A DNA stretch of 64,000 nucleotides from Kiritimatiellota bacterium (GCA_026398415.1 JAPLSY010000074.1:1-64000); one strand, 5' to 3'; counted from the first letter of the stretch, positions 43,810 through 53,601 are shown. The notes: generated by a model from the sequence alone, not told the origin. A program made the numbers and translations.

Positions 43810-43869
43810 TCCGGATCGGCCAAACGATTAACGCCCATGGAAATCAAAAAAGATGTGTTGACGTGAAAT

Positions 43870-44982
43870 ATGAAAATCGCCGTTTGCACACGCCATATCG
43901 GGTCGAAATCTTTGACAGGCGGGGATCGGTTTGTCACACACTGTTTCCGAGCATTGTTACGACATGACCATGACAATCAATACGTCGGTTACCATGAGTC
44001 GCTGGGACAATGGGGCATGGCGCATGGCATTCCCTTAAGCATGCTATCCCTGCTATCCGATGCCATATTGAAGAATATGTGGATTCCACTGTGGGCACGG
44101 AGGAATCAGATAGATCTGTTTTTACATCTCATCCCGCCGATTTGTTATACGGAAAGAAAAATTCCACAAGTATGCTGTATTTTTGATGTTCCGCAGGGAT
44201 GGGAACAATCCAACCTGCTCGACCGCACCTATAATCGGCTGTTCAACCAGCGGAGCGCCCGGACCGCCAATCAACTCATTACCATTTCCAATTACTCCAA
44301 GGAAATCATCATGAGGTTGTATGCGGTCCCGGAGGCAAAGGTATCCGTTGTGTACCCGTGCATCGATCTCGATGAATTCAACCCGAAAGCGAAAATGGAC
44401 CCCGCGCAATATGCTGTTTTGGCCGCGGCCAATGCCACCCAGAGTTATGTACTGGGCGTAATCAGCCGAATCATCGAACGGAAGAATCCCCGGGCCTATT
44501 TCGAAATCTATGCCCGGTTGCCCAGCGAAATGCGCAATAAACACAAATTAGTCATTGTGGGGGCAGGCTCCGGTCTGGAGGACTTCAAACCTTTTGTCCC
44601 CGGCGAAATCCTGGATCGGGTCAAGAAGAACGTCGTGTTTTTGGGGCAAGTGCCAAACAATATAGCCGGTATTTACGCCAAGGCCGGGGTCGTATTATTC
44701 CCTTCGCGTTACGAAGGATTTGGCCTGCCGGTTATTGAAGCCATGGCTTGTGCAACGCCGGTCGTGGCTTCAGATATCCCCGCCATTGCCGAAGCGAGCG
44801 GCAGAAATATTCCGCTCTTCAAGCCGGACAATTGGGACAGCATGGCGGAATATTGCAAAATGCTTCTTGAGGATCAGCAGGCGGTTGCGGCAACCCAAGA
44901 ACGCTGTTCGGCGTGGGTTCGGCAGTTCAGTTACGCAGAATATGCCCGCCGGATCAGTTCCGTCTTATCGGTGTACATATAA
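43870..44982 (+). CDS. Glycosyltransferase family 4
   Basis: The 370-residue GT-B retaining glycosyltransferase has the donor-domain signatures LGVISRIIERKNPRAYFEIYARL and VFLGQVPNNIAGIYAKAGVVLFPSRYEGFGLPVIEAMACATPVVASD. The latter carries the E-x7-E motif (EGFGLPVIE). The soluble N-terminal domain is AVCTRHIGSKSLTGGDRFV. It probably adds a mannose- or rhamnose-like sugar to the growing repeat unit. It begins 60 bases after the ThDP gene on the same strand. Confidence 0.88.
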   Translation: MKIAVCTRHIGSKSLTGGDRFVTHCFRALLRHDHDNQYVGYHESLGQWGMAHGIPLSMLSLLSDAILKNMWIPLWARRNQIDLFLHLIPPICYTERKIPQVCCIFDVPQGWEQSNLLDRTYNRLFNQRSARTANQLITISNYSKEIIMRLYAVPEAKVSVVYPCIDLDEFNPKAKMDPAQYAVLAAANATQSYVLGVISRIIERKNPRAYFEIYARLPSEMRNKHKLVIVGAGSGLEDFKPFVPGEILDRVKKNVVFLGQVPNNIAGIYAKAGVVLFPSRYEGFGLPVIEAMACATPVVASDIPAIAEASGRNIPLFKPDNWDSMAEYCKMLLEDQQAVAATQERCSAWVRQFSYAEYARRISSVLSVYI

Positions 44983-45090
44983 ACATATAATTTTCCCAAA
45001 ACAAAAAAGAATTTACTCTGCTTTAAAAGCTTGATAATCTCATATATAAATAAAAGCCGTTTGTTTAAACCGCACTTTCGATGGGCTTAT

Positions 45091-45612
45091 ATGAAATTAC
45101 ATTTATGTTGCGGCAACGATTACCGTGCGGGTTGGCATAACGTAGATTTTTACGCGCACAGCGCAGATGAAAAACTGGATTTGTCGGTTTTCCCCTGGCC
45201 CTATCCCGATAACACCGTGGACGAAATTTATATACAATGGGCACTTGAGCATTTTGACAGGCCGGAAGATTTGATTCGTGAAATGCACCGCGTGTTAAAA
45301 CCAGGCGGATTGGTCCGCATATTGGTGCCGCACAAGGATTCATTAGTAGCCTGCGCGCCAGACCATCGCTATTTTTTTACACGTTTATTTTTTGGAATAT
45401 TCTGCGATGCCAACAATTATTACATCCGCCAACATAAATGCCTGTTTATTGAAGAAGAATATCGCGTAAAGTTACTGTATGGGCACTGGACGCCATTTGA
45501 TTTTATCGCCAGCAAATATCCCGTGATATGGGAAAAGTTCAGTTTCAGCTTTTTTCGTCCCAGCACGATTGAATGGGCAGCACGGAAGGCGATTATGCCG
45601 ATGGATAGCTAA
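45091..45612 (+). CDS. SAM-dependent methyltransferase (type 11-like)
   Basis: The 173-residue protein begins MKLHLCCGNDYRAGWHNVD, where CCGND is the SAM-binding glycine-type loop. It continues with DEIYIQWALEHFDRPEDLIREMHRVLKPGGLVRILVPH, the typical post-I and motif regions of type 11 methyltransferases. The ATG 45031 would add 20 unrelated residues, so 45091 is preferred. It probably methylates a sugar or glycolipid at the end of the cluster. It faces the FkbM gene. Confidence 0.82.
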   Translation: MKLHLCCGNDYRAGWHNVDFYAHSADEKLDLSVFPWPYPDNTVDEIYIQWALEHFDRPEDLIREMHRVLKPGGLVRILVPHKDSLVACAPDHRYFFTRLFFGIFCDANNYYIRQHKCLFIEEEYRVKLLYGHWTPFDFIASKYPVIWEKFSFSFFRPSTIEWAARKAIMPMDS

Positions 45613-45702
45613 AAAAACAACGGCGAGCCAGGCCAGCGCGAATTGATCAGGAGCATGTTCCGTGTAACTTGAGCCGAGTGCATTTCCATGACAGATTCGA
45701 TT

Positions 45703-46476
45703 TTAACCACATAGTTTCTTGCAGAAGGGATCCTGTTTATAAACAAACAGATAATTACACGGTAACTTATTGCCGTTGTTTTCAGACAGCATGTCAGATG
45801 CTGGGATCTCCCGGTACAACGCCTTGCGGCAGTTACTTCCGGCTTGGACTGCGCAGGTGCGGTATCCCAGGCTCTCGATAAAATTCACCACATCACGGAC
45901 GCTTTTGCGTAAATGCCGCTGTTCGATCTCAACCAGGAGCCGGGGATGGCAACGGTTGATTAAACCAAGCGCTCCCCGAATCACGGCTTCTTCATGCCCC
46001 TCAACATCAATCTTGATGAAACCGATGTTCTCGTATTGCTCGTCATCAAGACGTTTTAGCGCAATGCTCGTCCGGCTAATTTGGCCGTCAAACAAATGAT
46101 CTTCGATTGTTCCAAATCCGTGGATCTGCCGTCCGTCAATATATGGAATCGTCAATACCGCCGTTCCAACATGATCGGACAGACCCGCCGCTATGACCGT
46201 AACATTGGCGCTTACGGCTTTTTTGAGTCGAGCGGCAAGGCGGTGATTTGGTTCATACGCATACACGCGCGACGCCAAACGGGATAGATAATATGAGTAG
46301 ACGCCATAGTTAGCGCCCACATCAATGGCGCTGGCGCCCGGAACAACCAGGTCGGAAAGCACACGAAGGTCTGGCTCAGCAAAAAAGTAGTCGTGCCACG
46401 CAACAAGCCGCATGAACAATGCAGGGGGCATCCATAGCGACGCAGCATCTTTTGCTTTCGAGATTAAAATACTCAT
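45703..46476 (-). CDS. FkbM-family methyltransferase
   Basis: The 257-residue protein has AIDVGANYGVYSYYLSRLASRVYAYEPN (about 50-77), with the SAM-binding DVGAN of FkbM. The conserved IGFIKIDVEGHEEAVIRGA (about 151-169) with HPRLLVEIEQRH follows. These O-methyltransferases commonly cap or decorate polysaccharide sugars. It is convergent with the type 11 methyltransferase and divergent from the GH172 gene. 46477-46638 holds no gene. Confidence 0.9.
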   Translation of the reverse strand: MSILISKAKDAASLWMPPALFMRLVAWHDYFFAEPDLRVLSDLVVPGASAIDVGANYGVYSYYLSRLASRVYAYEPNHRLAARLKKAVSANVTVIAAGLSDHVGTAVLTIPYIDGRQIHGFGTIEDHLFDGQISRTSIALKRLDDEQYENIGFIKIDVEGHEEAVIRGALGLINRCHPRLLVEIEQRHLRKSVRDVVNFIESLGYRTCAVQAGSNCRKALYREIPASDMLSENNGNKLPCNYLFVYKQDPFCKKLCG

Positions 46477-46638
46477 TCACCGTCTGACAGAAATTGTCAG
46501 CCTCCCGCTATTTGTCGTCGAACACTGCGACTGAAATCAAAGTATTCTATTACACTGGGCATCATCTTATTGTCAACTTATTTGTGCCATTATGCATGCT
46601 GAATTGACATGGTATCTACGTAAGGATAAGCTTTCTGT

Positions 46639-48930
46639 ATGAAATCATATGTTTTCATCGTTCGTATGGCAGGTTTATTACTCTTATTGGCCATGGTCGC
46701 AGGCATTGCTATCGGGTGCCGGGAATGGACGGCCAAGCGGGTCATCACGTGGGCGGAGTTGATCAGCCAACTGGGCGATTTCGATCGGATGGCACGACTG
46801 GACGTTCTCGCATCTCCCCTGCTCTCATCTTATGATCCCACGGGCGGCAACGACGATTACAATAAATTCCTGCGTAAGAGCCGCACGCCGGGATGGGTCG
46901 TGCTGACGGATTTGAAGGGGCCGGGGTATGTGTCCCGGTTATGGTTCACGTGCTCAAACTTCCAGCATCCCATTCGGTTCTTTTTTGACGGCGAGAAACA
47001 ACCGCGCATTGAGACCACGCTTGCTGATTTTTGCGGAACGAAAGAGCCTTTTCTCCAGCCACTGGCCGGTAATGAGAATTTTTGCTGGTATTCATTTCTG
47101 CCAATCCCCTATCAAAAGCGGCTGGTCATTGAAACCCGCGAAACCGGCACCGAACCGGGCGGTTGGCCGCGGTTATTCCATCAGATCAATTATACCACCC
47201 TGCCGCCCGGTCAGACGGTGGCAAGTTTCCCCGCTAAAATATCTGCCGAAGATATGGCCCAGATCCGAAAAATCCGTGAACAATGGCGTTCGTTCCCAAA
47301 CGAACGACCATTGCCGGGACACGTGTTGGCTGAAACCAATGTGCTCCTGGGAGCGGGAATGGCGGTGGATTTGTTCGATATGGCCGGCCCCGCCCTACTC
47401 CGCTCGCTATGGATTCGACCGGATTTTGACGCCGTCAAAGCATCGGCCGTGGCCCGGGAAAATATCCTGCGAGACGTGGTGCTCCGCATTCGATGGAACC
47501 AATCGCCGGATGCCAGCGTAGAAGCGCCCCTGGGCGATTTCTTTGGAAGTTGCTGGCAGAGATCCCGGTATCAGTGCCTCTATTTCGGACTGACCAACAA
47601 TACGTTTGTCAGCCGCTGGCCGATGCCATTCGAAAAGTCGGCCCGCATCAGCATCGAGAATCAGGGCACACAGGCGGTAGTTGTGCAAGCCGGTGTCGGA
47701 CTTGAGACGTTTAAGCAATGGGACCCTGCCTGGGGTTACTTCCATAGCGGCTGGTATCGCACCGGTCCGGAAGACATCGGCCGACCGCATCCGGTCCTCC
47801 GCATGAAAGGCCGGGGCAAATACGTCGGTTGTCTATTATCGGCAACCAGCGCCGACCGCAGTTACTGGATGTTGGAGGGGGATGAGTCCATTCGGAAAGA
47901 CAAAGAAGAAATCCCCGGGTGGCTCGGCACCGGACTTGAAGACTACTTTAATAGCGGCTGGTATTACCGCAATGTTCAGACTTTTTCACTGCATGGACTC
48001 CCATTCAAAGCGCCTTTTCGCACAGTGCAATACAGCCTGCATTTAATGAATCCGACACTGTTCCAGTCATCATTAGACATGGTGTTTGAACGCGGCCCAA
48101 ATCATGCCAGTAAAGGCTGGATGGAAAGCGTCGCATTTTATTATATGGAGCAACCGTGTCAAACGTTTGCGCGTCTGGGCACACCAGAGCAACGGAGACC
48201 GCCGCCGGATGTATTGGCCCAGGCCACGCTGATGACGGAAATCTGGAATTTTGAGCGGTTGCGCGATCTCAAAGGGGCCAGTGATTATATTGACCGTTAC
48301 CTGGAACATTACACTAATTTCCCATTTAAAGACGTTCTGCGGTTGCGTCAATTGGCCTATACAGAACGGGAAAAGGGATTCGAAACCGTGCGCCCCGCGT
48401 ATGAACAGATAGCAGCCTCGACAACCAATGAGATGGTCAGGCAGTTTGCCAACATCCTGCTGTGGTATCAGCAATCCCCATCAAACGCCATGGTCGGGGC
48501 ATATGCCAACACACGCACGAGACTGTTTCTGGATAACAAACTGATTGGCGAAGCAGGCGACCCGGAACGCATGCTGGTATGGGGGATCCCGGTGGGGCCC
48601 GGCCGGCATGTGCTGGCCATGGAGGTACAGTACAAGCCGTATCCAAGCTGGGTTCAGATGATACTCCGGACGCACCGGGGCGATGTATTCACGATGCCGG
48701 GATGGAAATATGCCGTCAACCCGTTGCCCGGCTGGCTGAACGCCGACTATGACGACCGGTCATGGAAACTATTAGATAGTGTGACCAAAGGGCCGCCGGA
48801 GGAGCCTTATATCTGGGTTATGCCGGACCCATTCGTGGATGTCGCAAAAGCCGGCGGCCTGGCAGCATCATTTGAATGTAAGGATCAAAAAAAAACCGCG
48901 GTGTACCGCACGGTCTTTGATTTGCCCTGA
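46639..48930 (+). CDS. DUF2961 / GH172-family lipoprotein
   Basis: The 763-residue protein has a signal peptide with a lipobox at IAIGC (about residue 27), so it is likely an outer-membrane or periplasmic lipoprotein. The DUF2961 domain occupies residues 40-460: WVVLTDLKGPGYVSRLWFTC, FFDG, and GWLGTGLEDYFNSGWYY. GH172 includes difructose anhydride and D-arabinofuranoside-active enzymes that form hexamers. The C-terminal 300 residues are unassigned and include a beta-type domain. AAGGAT lies 11 bases upstream. It may trim or degrade the local polymer. Confidence 0.85.
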   Translation: MKSYVFIVRMAGLLLLLAMVAGIAIGCREWTAKRVITWAELISQLGDFDRMARLDVLASPLLSSYDPTGGNDDYNKFLRKSRTPGWVVLTDLKGPGYVSRLWFTCSNFQHPIRFFFDGEKQPRIETTLADFCGTKEPFLQPLAGNENFCWYSFLPIPYQKRLVIETRETGTEPGGWPRLFHQINYTTLPPGQTVASFPAKISAEDMAQIRKIREQWRSFPNERPLPGHVLAETNVLLGAGMAVDLFDMAGPALLRSLWIRPDFDAVKASAVARENILRDVVLRIRWNQSPDASVEAPLGDFFGSCWQRSRYQCLYFGLTNNTFVSRWPMPFEKSARISIENQGTQAVVVQAGVGLETFKQWDPAWGYFHSGWYRTGPEDIGRPHPVLRMKGRGKYVGCLLSATSADRSYWMLEGDESIRKDKEEIPGWLGTGLEDYFNSGWYYRNVQTFSLHGLPFKAPFRTVQYSLHLMNPTLFQSSLDMVFERGPNHASKGWMESVAFYYMEQPCQTFARLGTPEQRRPPPDVLAQATLMTEIWNFERLRDLKGASDYIDRYLEHYTNFPFKDVLRLRQLAYTEREKGFETVRPAYEQIAASTTNEMVRQFANILLWYQQSPSNAMVGAYANTRTRLFLDNKLIGEAGDPERMLVWGIPVGPGRHVLAMEVQYKPYPSWVQMILRTHRGDVFTMPGWKYAVNPLPGWLNADYDDRSWKLLDSVTKGPPEEPYIWVMPDPFVDVAKAGGLAASFECKDQKKTAVYRTVFDLP

Positions 48931-49001
48931 CTACTCAGCCAGAATTCTGAATGAGGCTGTATAACCTCTGTGGTGAATTCCTGCCAATTTTACTCAAAGA
49001 T

Positions 49002-49016
49002 TCCGCCTGAGGCGGA
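49002..49016. terminator. Small palindrome between convergent genes
   Basis: TCCGCC-TGA-GGCGGA is a perfect 6-base stem lying between the convergent stops of the GH172 gene and the DUF6036-like gene. There is no long T run, so it may be only a repeat copy. Confidence 0.35.
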
Positions 49017-49038
49017 TAAATCTGCGAAAGACCCGAAA

Positions 49039-49575
49039 TTACAAGAATCTTTTTGAACATAAGGCAAACTGTTCCCGTATTTCAGGAATATCCGGAACAC
49101 GCGCCTGACCAATAATGACGCGCCCTTCTGCCTGGGTTATACCCGAACGATCAAGAATGAATTGCGCGTCGGCCAGATCCAAAGGGTCATAGCGCATAAG
49201 TTTGGTCAAAAAAAGATCCTTGTCGCCCAGTCGTGTGAGGCAAAGCCATTGCCATGGCCCTTTAATCGGCACGCGTTGTTGACGCCATGACGCCGTCAGA
49301 ATCAACTGGGACTCCTCAAAAAAGTGGCTAATGTAAAGCCCTTGCGGCGCAAGTTCACGATTGGTGATATCCACCGCCTCCCAGAAATTACCGCTCCGTA
49401 TTAAGGCCTCAGCCTGCCCCATCCAGAACACACCGTCTATATCCATGCTTTGCGCGTATTCAGCACGCGGATCAGAAAAACCCAACTGCAGAGCGGCGCG
49501 ACCATATAACGTTAAATCGACCGGCAGTGTAAGATGCTGATCCAACGTCTTCAGAATTAATTCGGCATTGTTCAT
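49039..49575 (-). CDS. DUF6036-like nucleotidyltransferase
   Basis: The 178-residue protein matches nucleotidyltransferase-type proteins of the DUF6036/AbiEii-like kind. LTLYGRAALQLGFSDPRAEYAQSMDIDGVFWMGQ (about 20-53) holds the strand-turn and an acidic D-I-D pair that would bind metal. FILDRSGITQAEGRVIIGQARVPDI lies near the end. Such genes often form two-gene units resembling type IV toxin-antitoxin systems. The upstream gene overlaps it by four bases (ATGA). Function in this organism is unknown; a nucleotidyl-transfer toxin is a suggestion. Confidence 0.6.
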   Translation of the reverse strand: MNNAELILKTLDQHLTLPVDLTLYGRAALQLGFSDPRAEYAQSMDIDGVFWMGQAEALIRSGNFWEAVDITNRELAPQGLYISHFFEESQLILTASWRQQRVPIKGPWQWLCLTRLGDKDLFLTKLMRYDPLDLADAQFILDRSGITQAEGRVIIGQARVPDIPEIREQFALCSKRFL

Positions 49576-50126
49576 GCCACCAGCTTCCAGGATATGGCAT
49601 TACAGCCCCGTTCATCGGGAATTGGCACGGCCAGACGGGTCCAGTGAATAATGGGCGATCGAGGTGTCGGAAGCCCGGAAAGCGCATGGCATATTTTGCA
49701 CCATACGAGGTGCTCCGGCGACACATGAACGGCCTGGCGGGCCAGTTCGACAAGTACCAGATCAGACCGTTCGCGACGGGACGTTGCAAGCAAAACATCC
49801 CCATTCACGGCCTGCCTGGAAACCAACTGCGCGGCGGCGCGCAACATTTGCGGACGATCCAGATTATGCGGCTGGCAAATGGCTACAACCAATTCTTCAT
49901 TGGTAAGGGTTGCCGGTACCGGCGGCGCAAAATCCGGACTGGCCGACGGCCAGCGGGTGACAAACCACGCCCCTCTCGCATTGGCGACATCCAGGAGCCA
50001 GTCTTCCAGACATTGCGCGCCGGAAGAAGGGAATTCCCGCATGATATTCGCGAGTCGAACACGCAAAGGCGACACATGCACCGTCACACCTAAGCGTTGG
50101 GCAAGAGTTGAACAATTAGGTGTCAT
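49572..50126 (-). CDS. Hypothetical partner of the DUF6036-like gene
   Basis: I do not recognise this 184-residue soluble protein. The ribosome site GAGGGAG, a few bases before ATG, makes the start secure and suggests good translation. It starts TPNCSTLAQRLGVTVHVS and contains HVSPEHLVWCKICHALSGLP, a CxxC pair that could bind metal. In a two-gene unit its position fits an antitoxin- or AbiEi-like first gene, but I see no clear helix-turn-helix. Its coupling to the next gene is the main evidence that the two work together. Confidence 0.55.
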   Translation of the reverse strand: MTPNCSTLAQRLGVTVHVSPLRVRLANIMREFPSSGAQCLEDWLLDVANARGAWFVTRWPSASPDFAPPVPATLTNEELVVAICQPHNLDRPQMLRAAAQLVSRQAVNGDVLLATSRRERSDLVLVELARQAVHVSPEHLVWCKICHALSGLPTPRSPIIHWTRLAVPIPDERGCNAISWKLVA

Positions 50127-50190
50127 AAATCTCCCTCATACGAAATAGCTTACCGGCGGACAATTATGCTGTCAACACCGGAAAGACACG

Positions 50191-51420
50191 TTACCCTGCC
50201 GCTTTCATCAGCGCCAGAAGCGGAGTCACTGTTTTTTCGGCAACGGCTTGGACATCGAACAATTCCCGGGCCAGCTTATAACCTGCGGCGCCATAGCGCG
50301 AGCGCAAATCCCGTGACTGCACCAACGTCATCAGCTTGGACGAGAATTCCTCCCGGGAATTCGGATCGAACAACAGGCCGGTTTCGTTTTCACGGACAAT
50401 CTCGGCAACACCCTGCAATCGCGCCGCCAGCACCGGCAATCCACATGCCATATTGTGCACCAAGGCACCCGTTACATGAAAATTATCCGATTCCTGGCCC
50501 ATACGCATCACCAAGCCTATATCAGCCGCGTTCAAAGCTTCATTCAACAGCGCCGGCGACCTTAACCAACTCGTGAATTGAACAATATCCTCGGCATGCA
50601 GATTGCCCACAATCTGCCGCAAGCGCGTCATATCCGGCCCATCGCCGATCAACAACAAGCGCAGTAAAGGACACTGTTCACGCAGATCGGATACCCATCG
50701 AATGATCCGGTCATTACCCTTATTCGGATGCATGATGCCATGGCTGACCAACACGATATGGTCATCTTGATACCGATAACGTGACCGTGCCGGTTGCCGA
50801 CCGGCGGGATGATACAACGCGAAATCGCACGGATCATACACCGGGACAATGCGCGCCGCTTGAAAGCCATTTTCAACAAGATACTTTTTTGTATAATTAA
50901 CCCGCGTAAAAATGAGCGGCAAACGCCGCCATGACGCCATATCCACTGCATTCATAAGACGGCCGACGAAACGGAAGAGCCGGTTATTTGACAGGTAAAT
51001 ATTGGCAAAGAAATCAACGACCGAAAACGCCAACCGTGGGCCATAAAACACGCGGCCGATCCAGGCGGAGAAAGGCACGGTTTCATCCATATAGACCGTT
51101 TTGACGCCCAACCACCGGCAACGCAGCGCAATGCCCGGCAGGCAGAACAGCCATAGGGCCGTTTTAATAAATTTATCGCGCGATGATGCGCGCTCAATGC
51201 TGAAGGGCAGGCTGTGAATAATGGCATTGTTTTTTATCTTGTCGGGAACAGGTTTTGAGCTGCGCAGTCCGAAATAATGCACTTGGGCATGAGCTGACAG
51301 CCGGAGCACGATCTCCGGCATTGCATTAAAAAGCTCGGCGTGCTCGGCCGGGCCGTAGCGGAACCATAAGGCAATTTTGGGCAATGATTGCATGCTCATT
51401 GAACGGCGAAGCACCCTCAA
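50191..51420 (-). CDS. Glycosyltransferase family 4
   Basis: The 409-residue GT-B enzyme has HGIMHPNKGNDRIIRWVSDLREQCPLLRLLLIGDGPDMTRLR and a C-terminal EFSSKLMTLV tail. The acceptor-side N-terminus is LPKIALWFRYGPAEHAELFNAMP. ALVHNMACGLPVLAARLQGVAEIVRENETGLLFD carries the donor-binding Glu region. Starts at 51420, 51399 and 51393 are all in frame. I cannot choose, but the core begins just after the last. It is followed by a small gap before the two-gene unit. Confidence 0.85.
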   Translation of the reverse strand: MRVLRRSMSMQSLPKIALWFRYGPAEHAELFNAMPEIVLRLSAHAQVHYFGLRSSKPVPDKIKNNAIIHSLPFSIERASSRDKFIKTALWLFCLPGIALRCRWLGVKTVYMDETVPFSAWIGRVFYGPRLAFSVVDFFANIYLSNNRLFRFVGRLMNAVDMASWRRLPLIFTRVNYTKKYLVENGFQAARIVPVYDPCDFALYHPAGRQPARSRYRYQDDHIVLVSHGIMHPNKGNDRIIRWVSDLREQCPLLRLLLIGDGPDMTRLRQIVGNLHAEDIVQFTSWLRSPALLNEALNAADIGLVMRMGQESDNFHVTGALVHNMACGLPVLAARLQGVAEIVRENETGLLFDPNSREEFSSKLMTLVQSRDLRSRYGAAGYKLARELFDVQAVAEKTVTPLLALMKAAG

Positions 51421-51482
51421 GTGCCAAAATCGAATAATTCCTGTTGTCTATCGAATCAGCCACAAGCAAGGAAGCACGAAGA

Positions 51483-52328
51483 TCAAGCCCCAGCCTGCGA
51501 ATTAGAGCAATAATGGCGCACCATTTGCTCAATCCCTTTTTCCAATGAGACTTTGGGCTTCCAGTAGCGCAAAATAAATGGGTCCGGTTCGTTACGCTGA
51601 TTGTGCTGAACGGTATCATGATCGGGACCCGGCACAATTTTAACACCGGGCATGAACGAGGTCACAGTTTCGGCCACCTGCCGGATGCTCGACGATTTAA
51701 AACTAGAAATATGAAGTTCGCGATCACGCGGGATTTCAGAATATGAACGGGCCAGAATCTCAAGCGCAGCGCAGGCATCATTCACAAATAAAAACTGACG
51801 CTCTTCGGCCCCATCGGTAAGCATCGAGATAACACGAGTCTGTTTCGCTTTGAGAATAAAATCCGTAATCACATGACTTTTATTCAGGTCACGCTCAATC
51901 CCGTATACATTCCAGAACTTGGCCACAATCCCGCCCATACTTCGTGTATAGCATTCCCCCAGGGCTTTCAGGACGCCGTATGGCGAGAAATTCATGTTTG
52001 ACATCTGGCTCGAAATGAAAATAAAACTTTTTTTTGTCGTGTTCAACAAAGCAAACACGTTGTTCATGATTTTGACATTATTCGAAACAAAGTCATAGGT
52101 ATTCTGATACTTTTTCAGATATCTCGAACCGCCCACGTCAAAGGCAAGGAAAACGACAAAATCGGCCTGATCCATGGCCTGCTGAAGTTTGTTATTGTTG
52201 GGGATACGCAGGTCCTCATCGGCAGAATGGACAATATCAAACTCGATCACGCGCTGCCCATGATCAAGAAGATACTGCGTCAACGCCGCGCCAATTTGAC
52301 CTGAAGACCCTAAAACCAAATAATTCAT
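51483..52328 (-). CDS. NAD-dependent epimerase/dehydratase
   Basis: The 281-residue extended SDR begins MNYLVLGSSGQIGAALTQYLLDHG, a clear NAD-binding loop. SSQMSNMNFSPYGVLKALGECY carries the Ser and the Tyr-x3-Lys of YGVLK. The in-frame ATG at 52346 would place the ribosome site AAGGAGA inside the coding region, so 52328 is used. Next to a DegT protein and an HddA-type kinase, it probably modifies a heptose or deoxysugar nucleotide. The reaction is not assignable. Confidence 0.83.
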   Translation of the reverse strand: MNYLVLGSSGQIGAALTQYLLDHGQRVIEFDIVHSADEDLRIPNNNKLQQAMDQADFVVFLAFDVGGSRYLKKYQNTYDFVSNNVKIMNNVFALLNTTKKSFIFISSQMSNMNFSPYGVLKALGECYTRSMGGIVAKFWNVYGIERDLNKSHVITDFILKAKQTRVISMLTDGAEERQFLFVNDACAALEILARSYSEIPRDRELHISSFKSSSIRQVAETVTSFMPGVKIVPGPDHDTVQHNQRNEPDPFILRYWKPKVSLEKGIEQMVRHYCSNSQAGA

Positions 52329-52381
52329 TTTTCTCCTTTTCGCCACAGAATATGACGCTTCCGCAAAATGCCCGCCATAAT

Positions 52382-53569
52382 TTATTCCAATGCCTTCCGA
52401 ACGACGCCGCAGATATACTCAATATCAGTGCCTTGGAGCGACTGGTTATTTGGCAGAAAAAACCCGCCGCGATAGAGTTTGTCCGCCACGGGCGCGGAAA
52501 AGACACCGAAGCGGTCGGCCCAAAAAGGATGCCGCCCCAGGTTGCCCGCCGTGAAGATCCGGGTATCAATACGCTTCTTATCCAGCGTCTCAATAATTTT
52601 ACGGCGTTGGGCCGCAGATTTGGCAACGGCACAGAATGAAATACTGCTGATGACATCCCCGGGGATGCCACGGGCAAAATCGACAGCACCATTCAGCCGC
52701 TTCTGGTAAATAAGATGGTTGGCCACGCGCCGCCGGATGGTGGCATCCAATTTACGCAGTTGAATTGAGCCCGTCCGGGCACTGATTTCCGTGGGTCGCA
52801 AATTGAACCCGGGAATTGTAAAGGTAAAAGGCGCGTGGAAAGGATCTACACGATATTTCTTCATGATCCGCCGGGCATCGGCCGCCGGAAGATCTTTCAG
52901 CCAGCCATGACTGCGCAACATCAGCAGATGATGATAAATATGTTCGTCATTGGTGCACAACATACCACCTTCCACGGTTGACATATGGTGCCCATAATAA
53001 AACGAAAATACGGAGATCAAACCGAACGTTCCCACCAAGCGGCCTTGATGCCGGGAGCCATGGCTGGCACAACAATCTTCAATAATGTTAAAGCCATACT
53101 GCTTCTGCAGGGCCAGCAGGCGGGTCATGTTGACCGGCACGCCCAGCACGTGTACCAGAACCACGTTTTCTGGGTGGTCGCGTTTGAGAATTTTCGCCAG
53201 GCTATCCATGTTGAGCCCGAAGGTAACGGGATCGGACTCGCACATGATCGGTTGCCAACCGAACTGGATCGCCGGGGCGATATCAGTGACCCAACCCGTG
53301 GCCGGAACCACTACCTTCCGTTTGCCCGCCCGGCCTGCGCTTTCCAACGCCGCATACATGAGCAGATTGGCCGAGGCGCCCGAATTACACATCACGCTGT
53401 ATTTTACGCCCAACCATTTCGACCAAGCCTGCTCAAAGCGCTTGCTTTCCTCGCCCATGGTCAAACGGGGATACTTGCGCAACCAGGCAATCACTTCCTC
53501 TAAATCGGCGCGACTGATCGTATCCACGGCCAGATCAAACCGGTTGCTTTTGAACTGTGCGGCTGTCAT
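52382..53569 (-). CDS. DegT-fold enzyme with His in place of the catalytic Lys (ColD-like)
   Basis: The 395-residue PLP-fold protein has CNSGASANLLMYAAL (61-75) and IIEDCCASHGSRH (162-174) with the ring-binding Asp. At the Schiff-base position SFYYGHHMSTVEGG has His194 rather than Lys. In ColD and RfbH this change marks a C-3 dehydratase rather than a transaminase. It lacks the RfbH iron-sulphur CxCx7C, which fits the ColD type. It likely deoxygenates a GDP- or CDP-4-keto-6-deoxy sugar. Substrate is inferred. Confidence 0.82.
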   Translation of the reverse strand: MTAAQFKSNRFDLAVDTISRADLEEVIAWLRKYPRLTMGEESKRFEQAWSKWLGVKYSVMCNSGASANLLMYAALESAGRAGKRKVVVPATGWVTDIAPAIQFGWQPIMCESDPVTFGLNMDSLAKILKRDHPENVVLVHVLGVPVNMTRLLALQKQYGFNIIEDCCASHGSRHQGRLVGTFGLISVFSFYYGHHMSTVEGGMLCTNDEHIYHHLLMLRSHGWLKDLPAADARRIMKKYRVDPFHAPFTFTIPGFNLRPTEISARTGSIQLRKLDATIRRRVANHLIYQKRLNGAVDFARGIPGDVISSISFCAVAKSAAQRRKIIETLDKKRIDTRIFTAGNLGRHPFWADRFGVFSAPVADKLYRGGFFLPNNQSLQGTDIEYICGVVRKALE

Positions 53570-53601
53570 CGGAATAAAAATCCTATCTGCAGGACAATTT
53601 C

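Noticed and set aside
46604..46632. Promoter before the GH172 gene (TTGACA, 17 bases, TAAGCT)
   Set aside because: The -10 match is poor and transcription would start at the ATG itself, leaving no leader.
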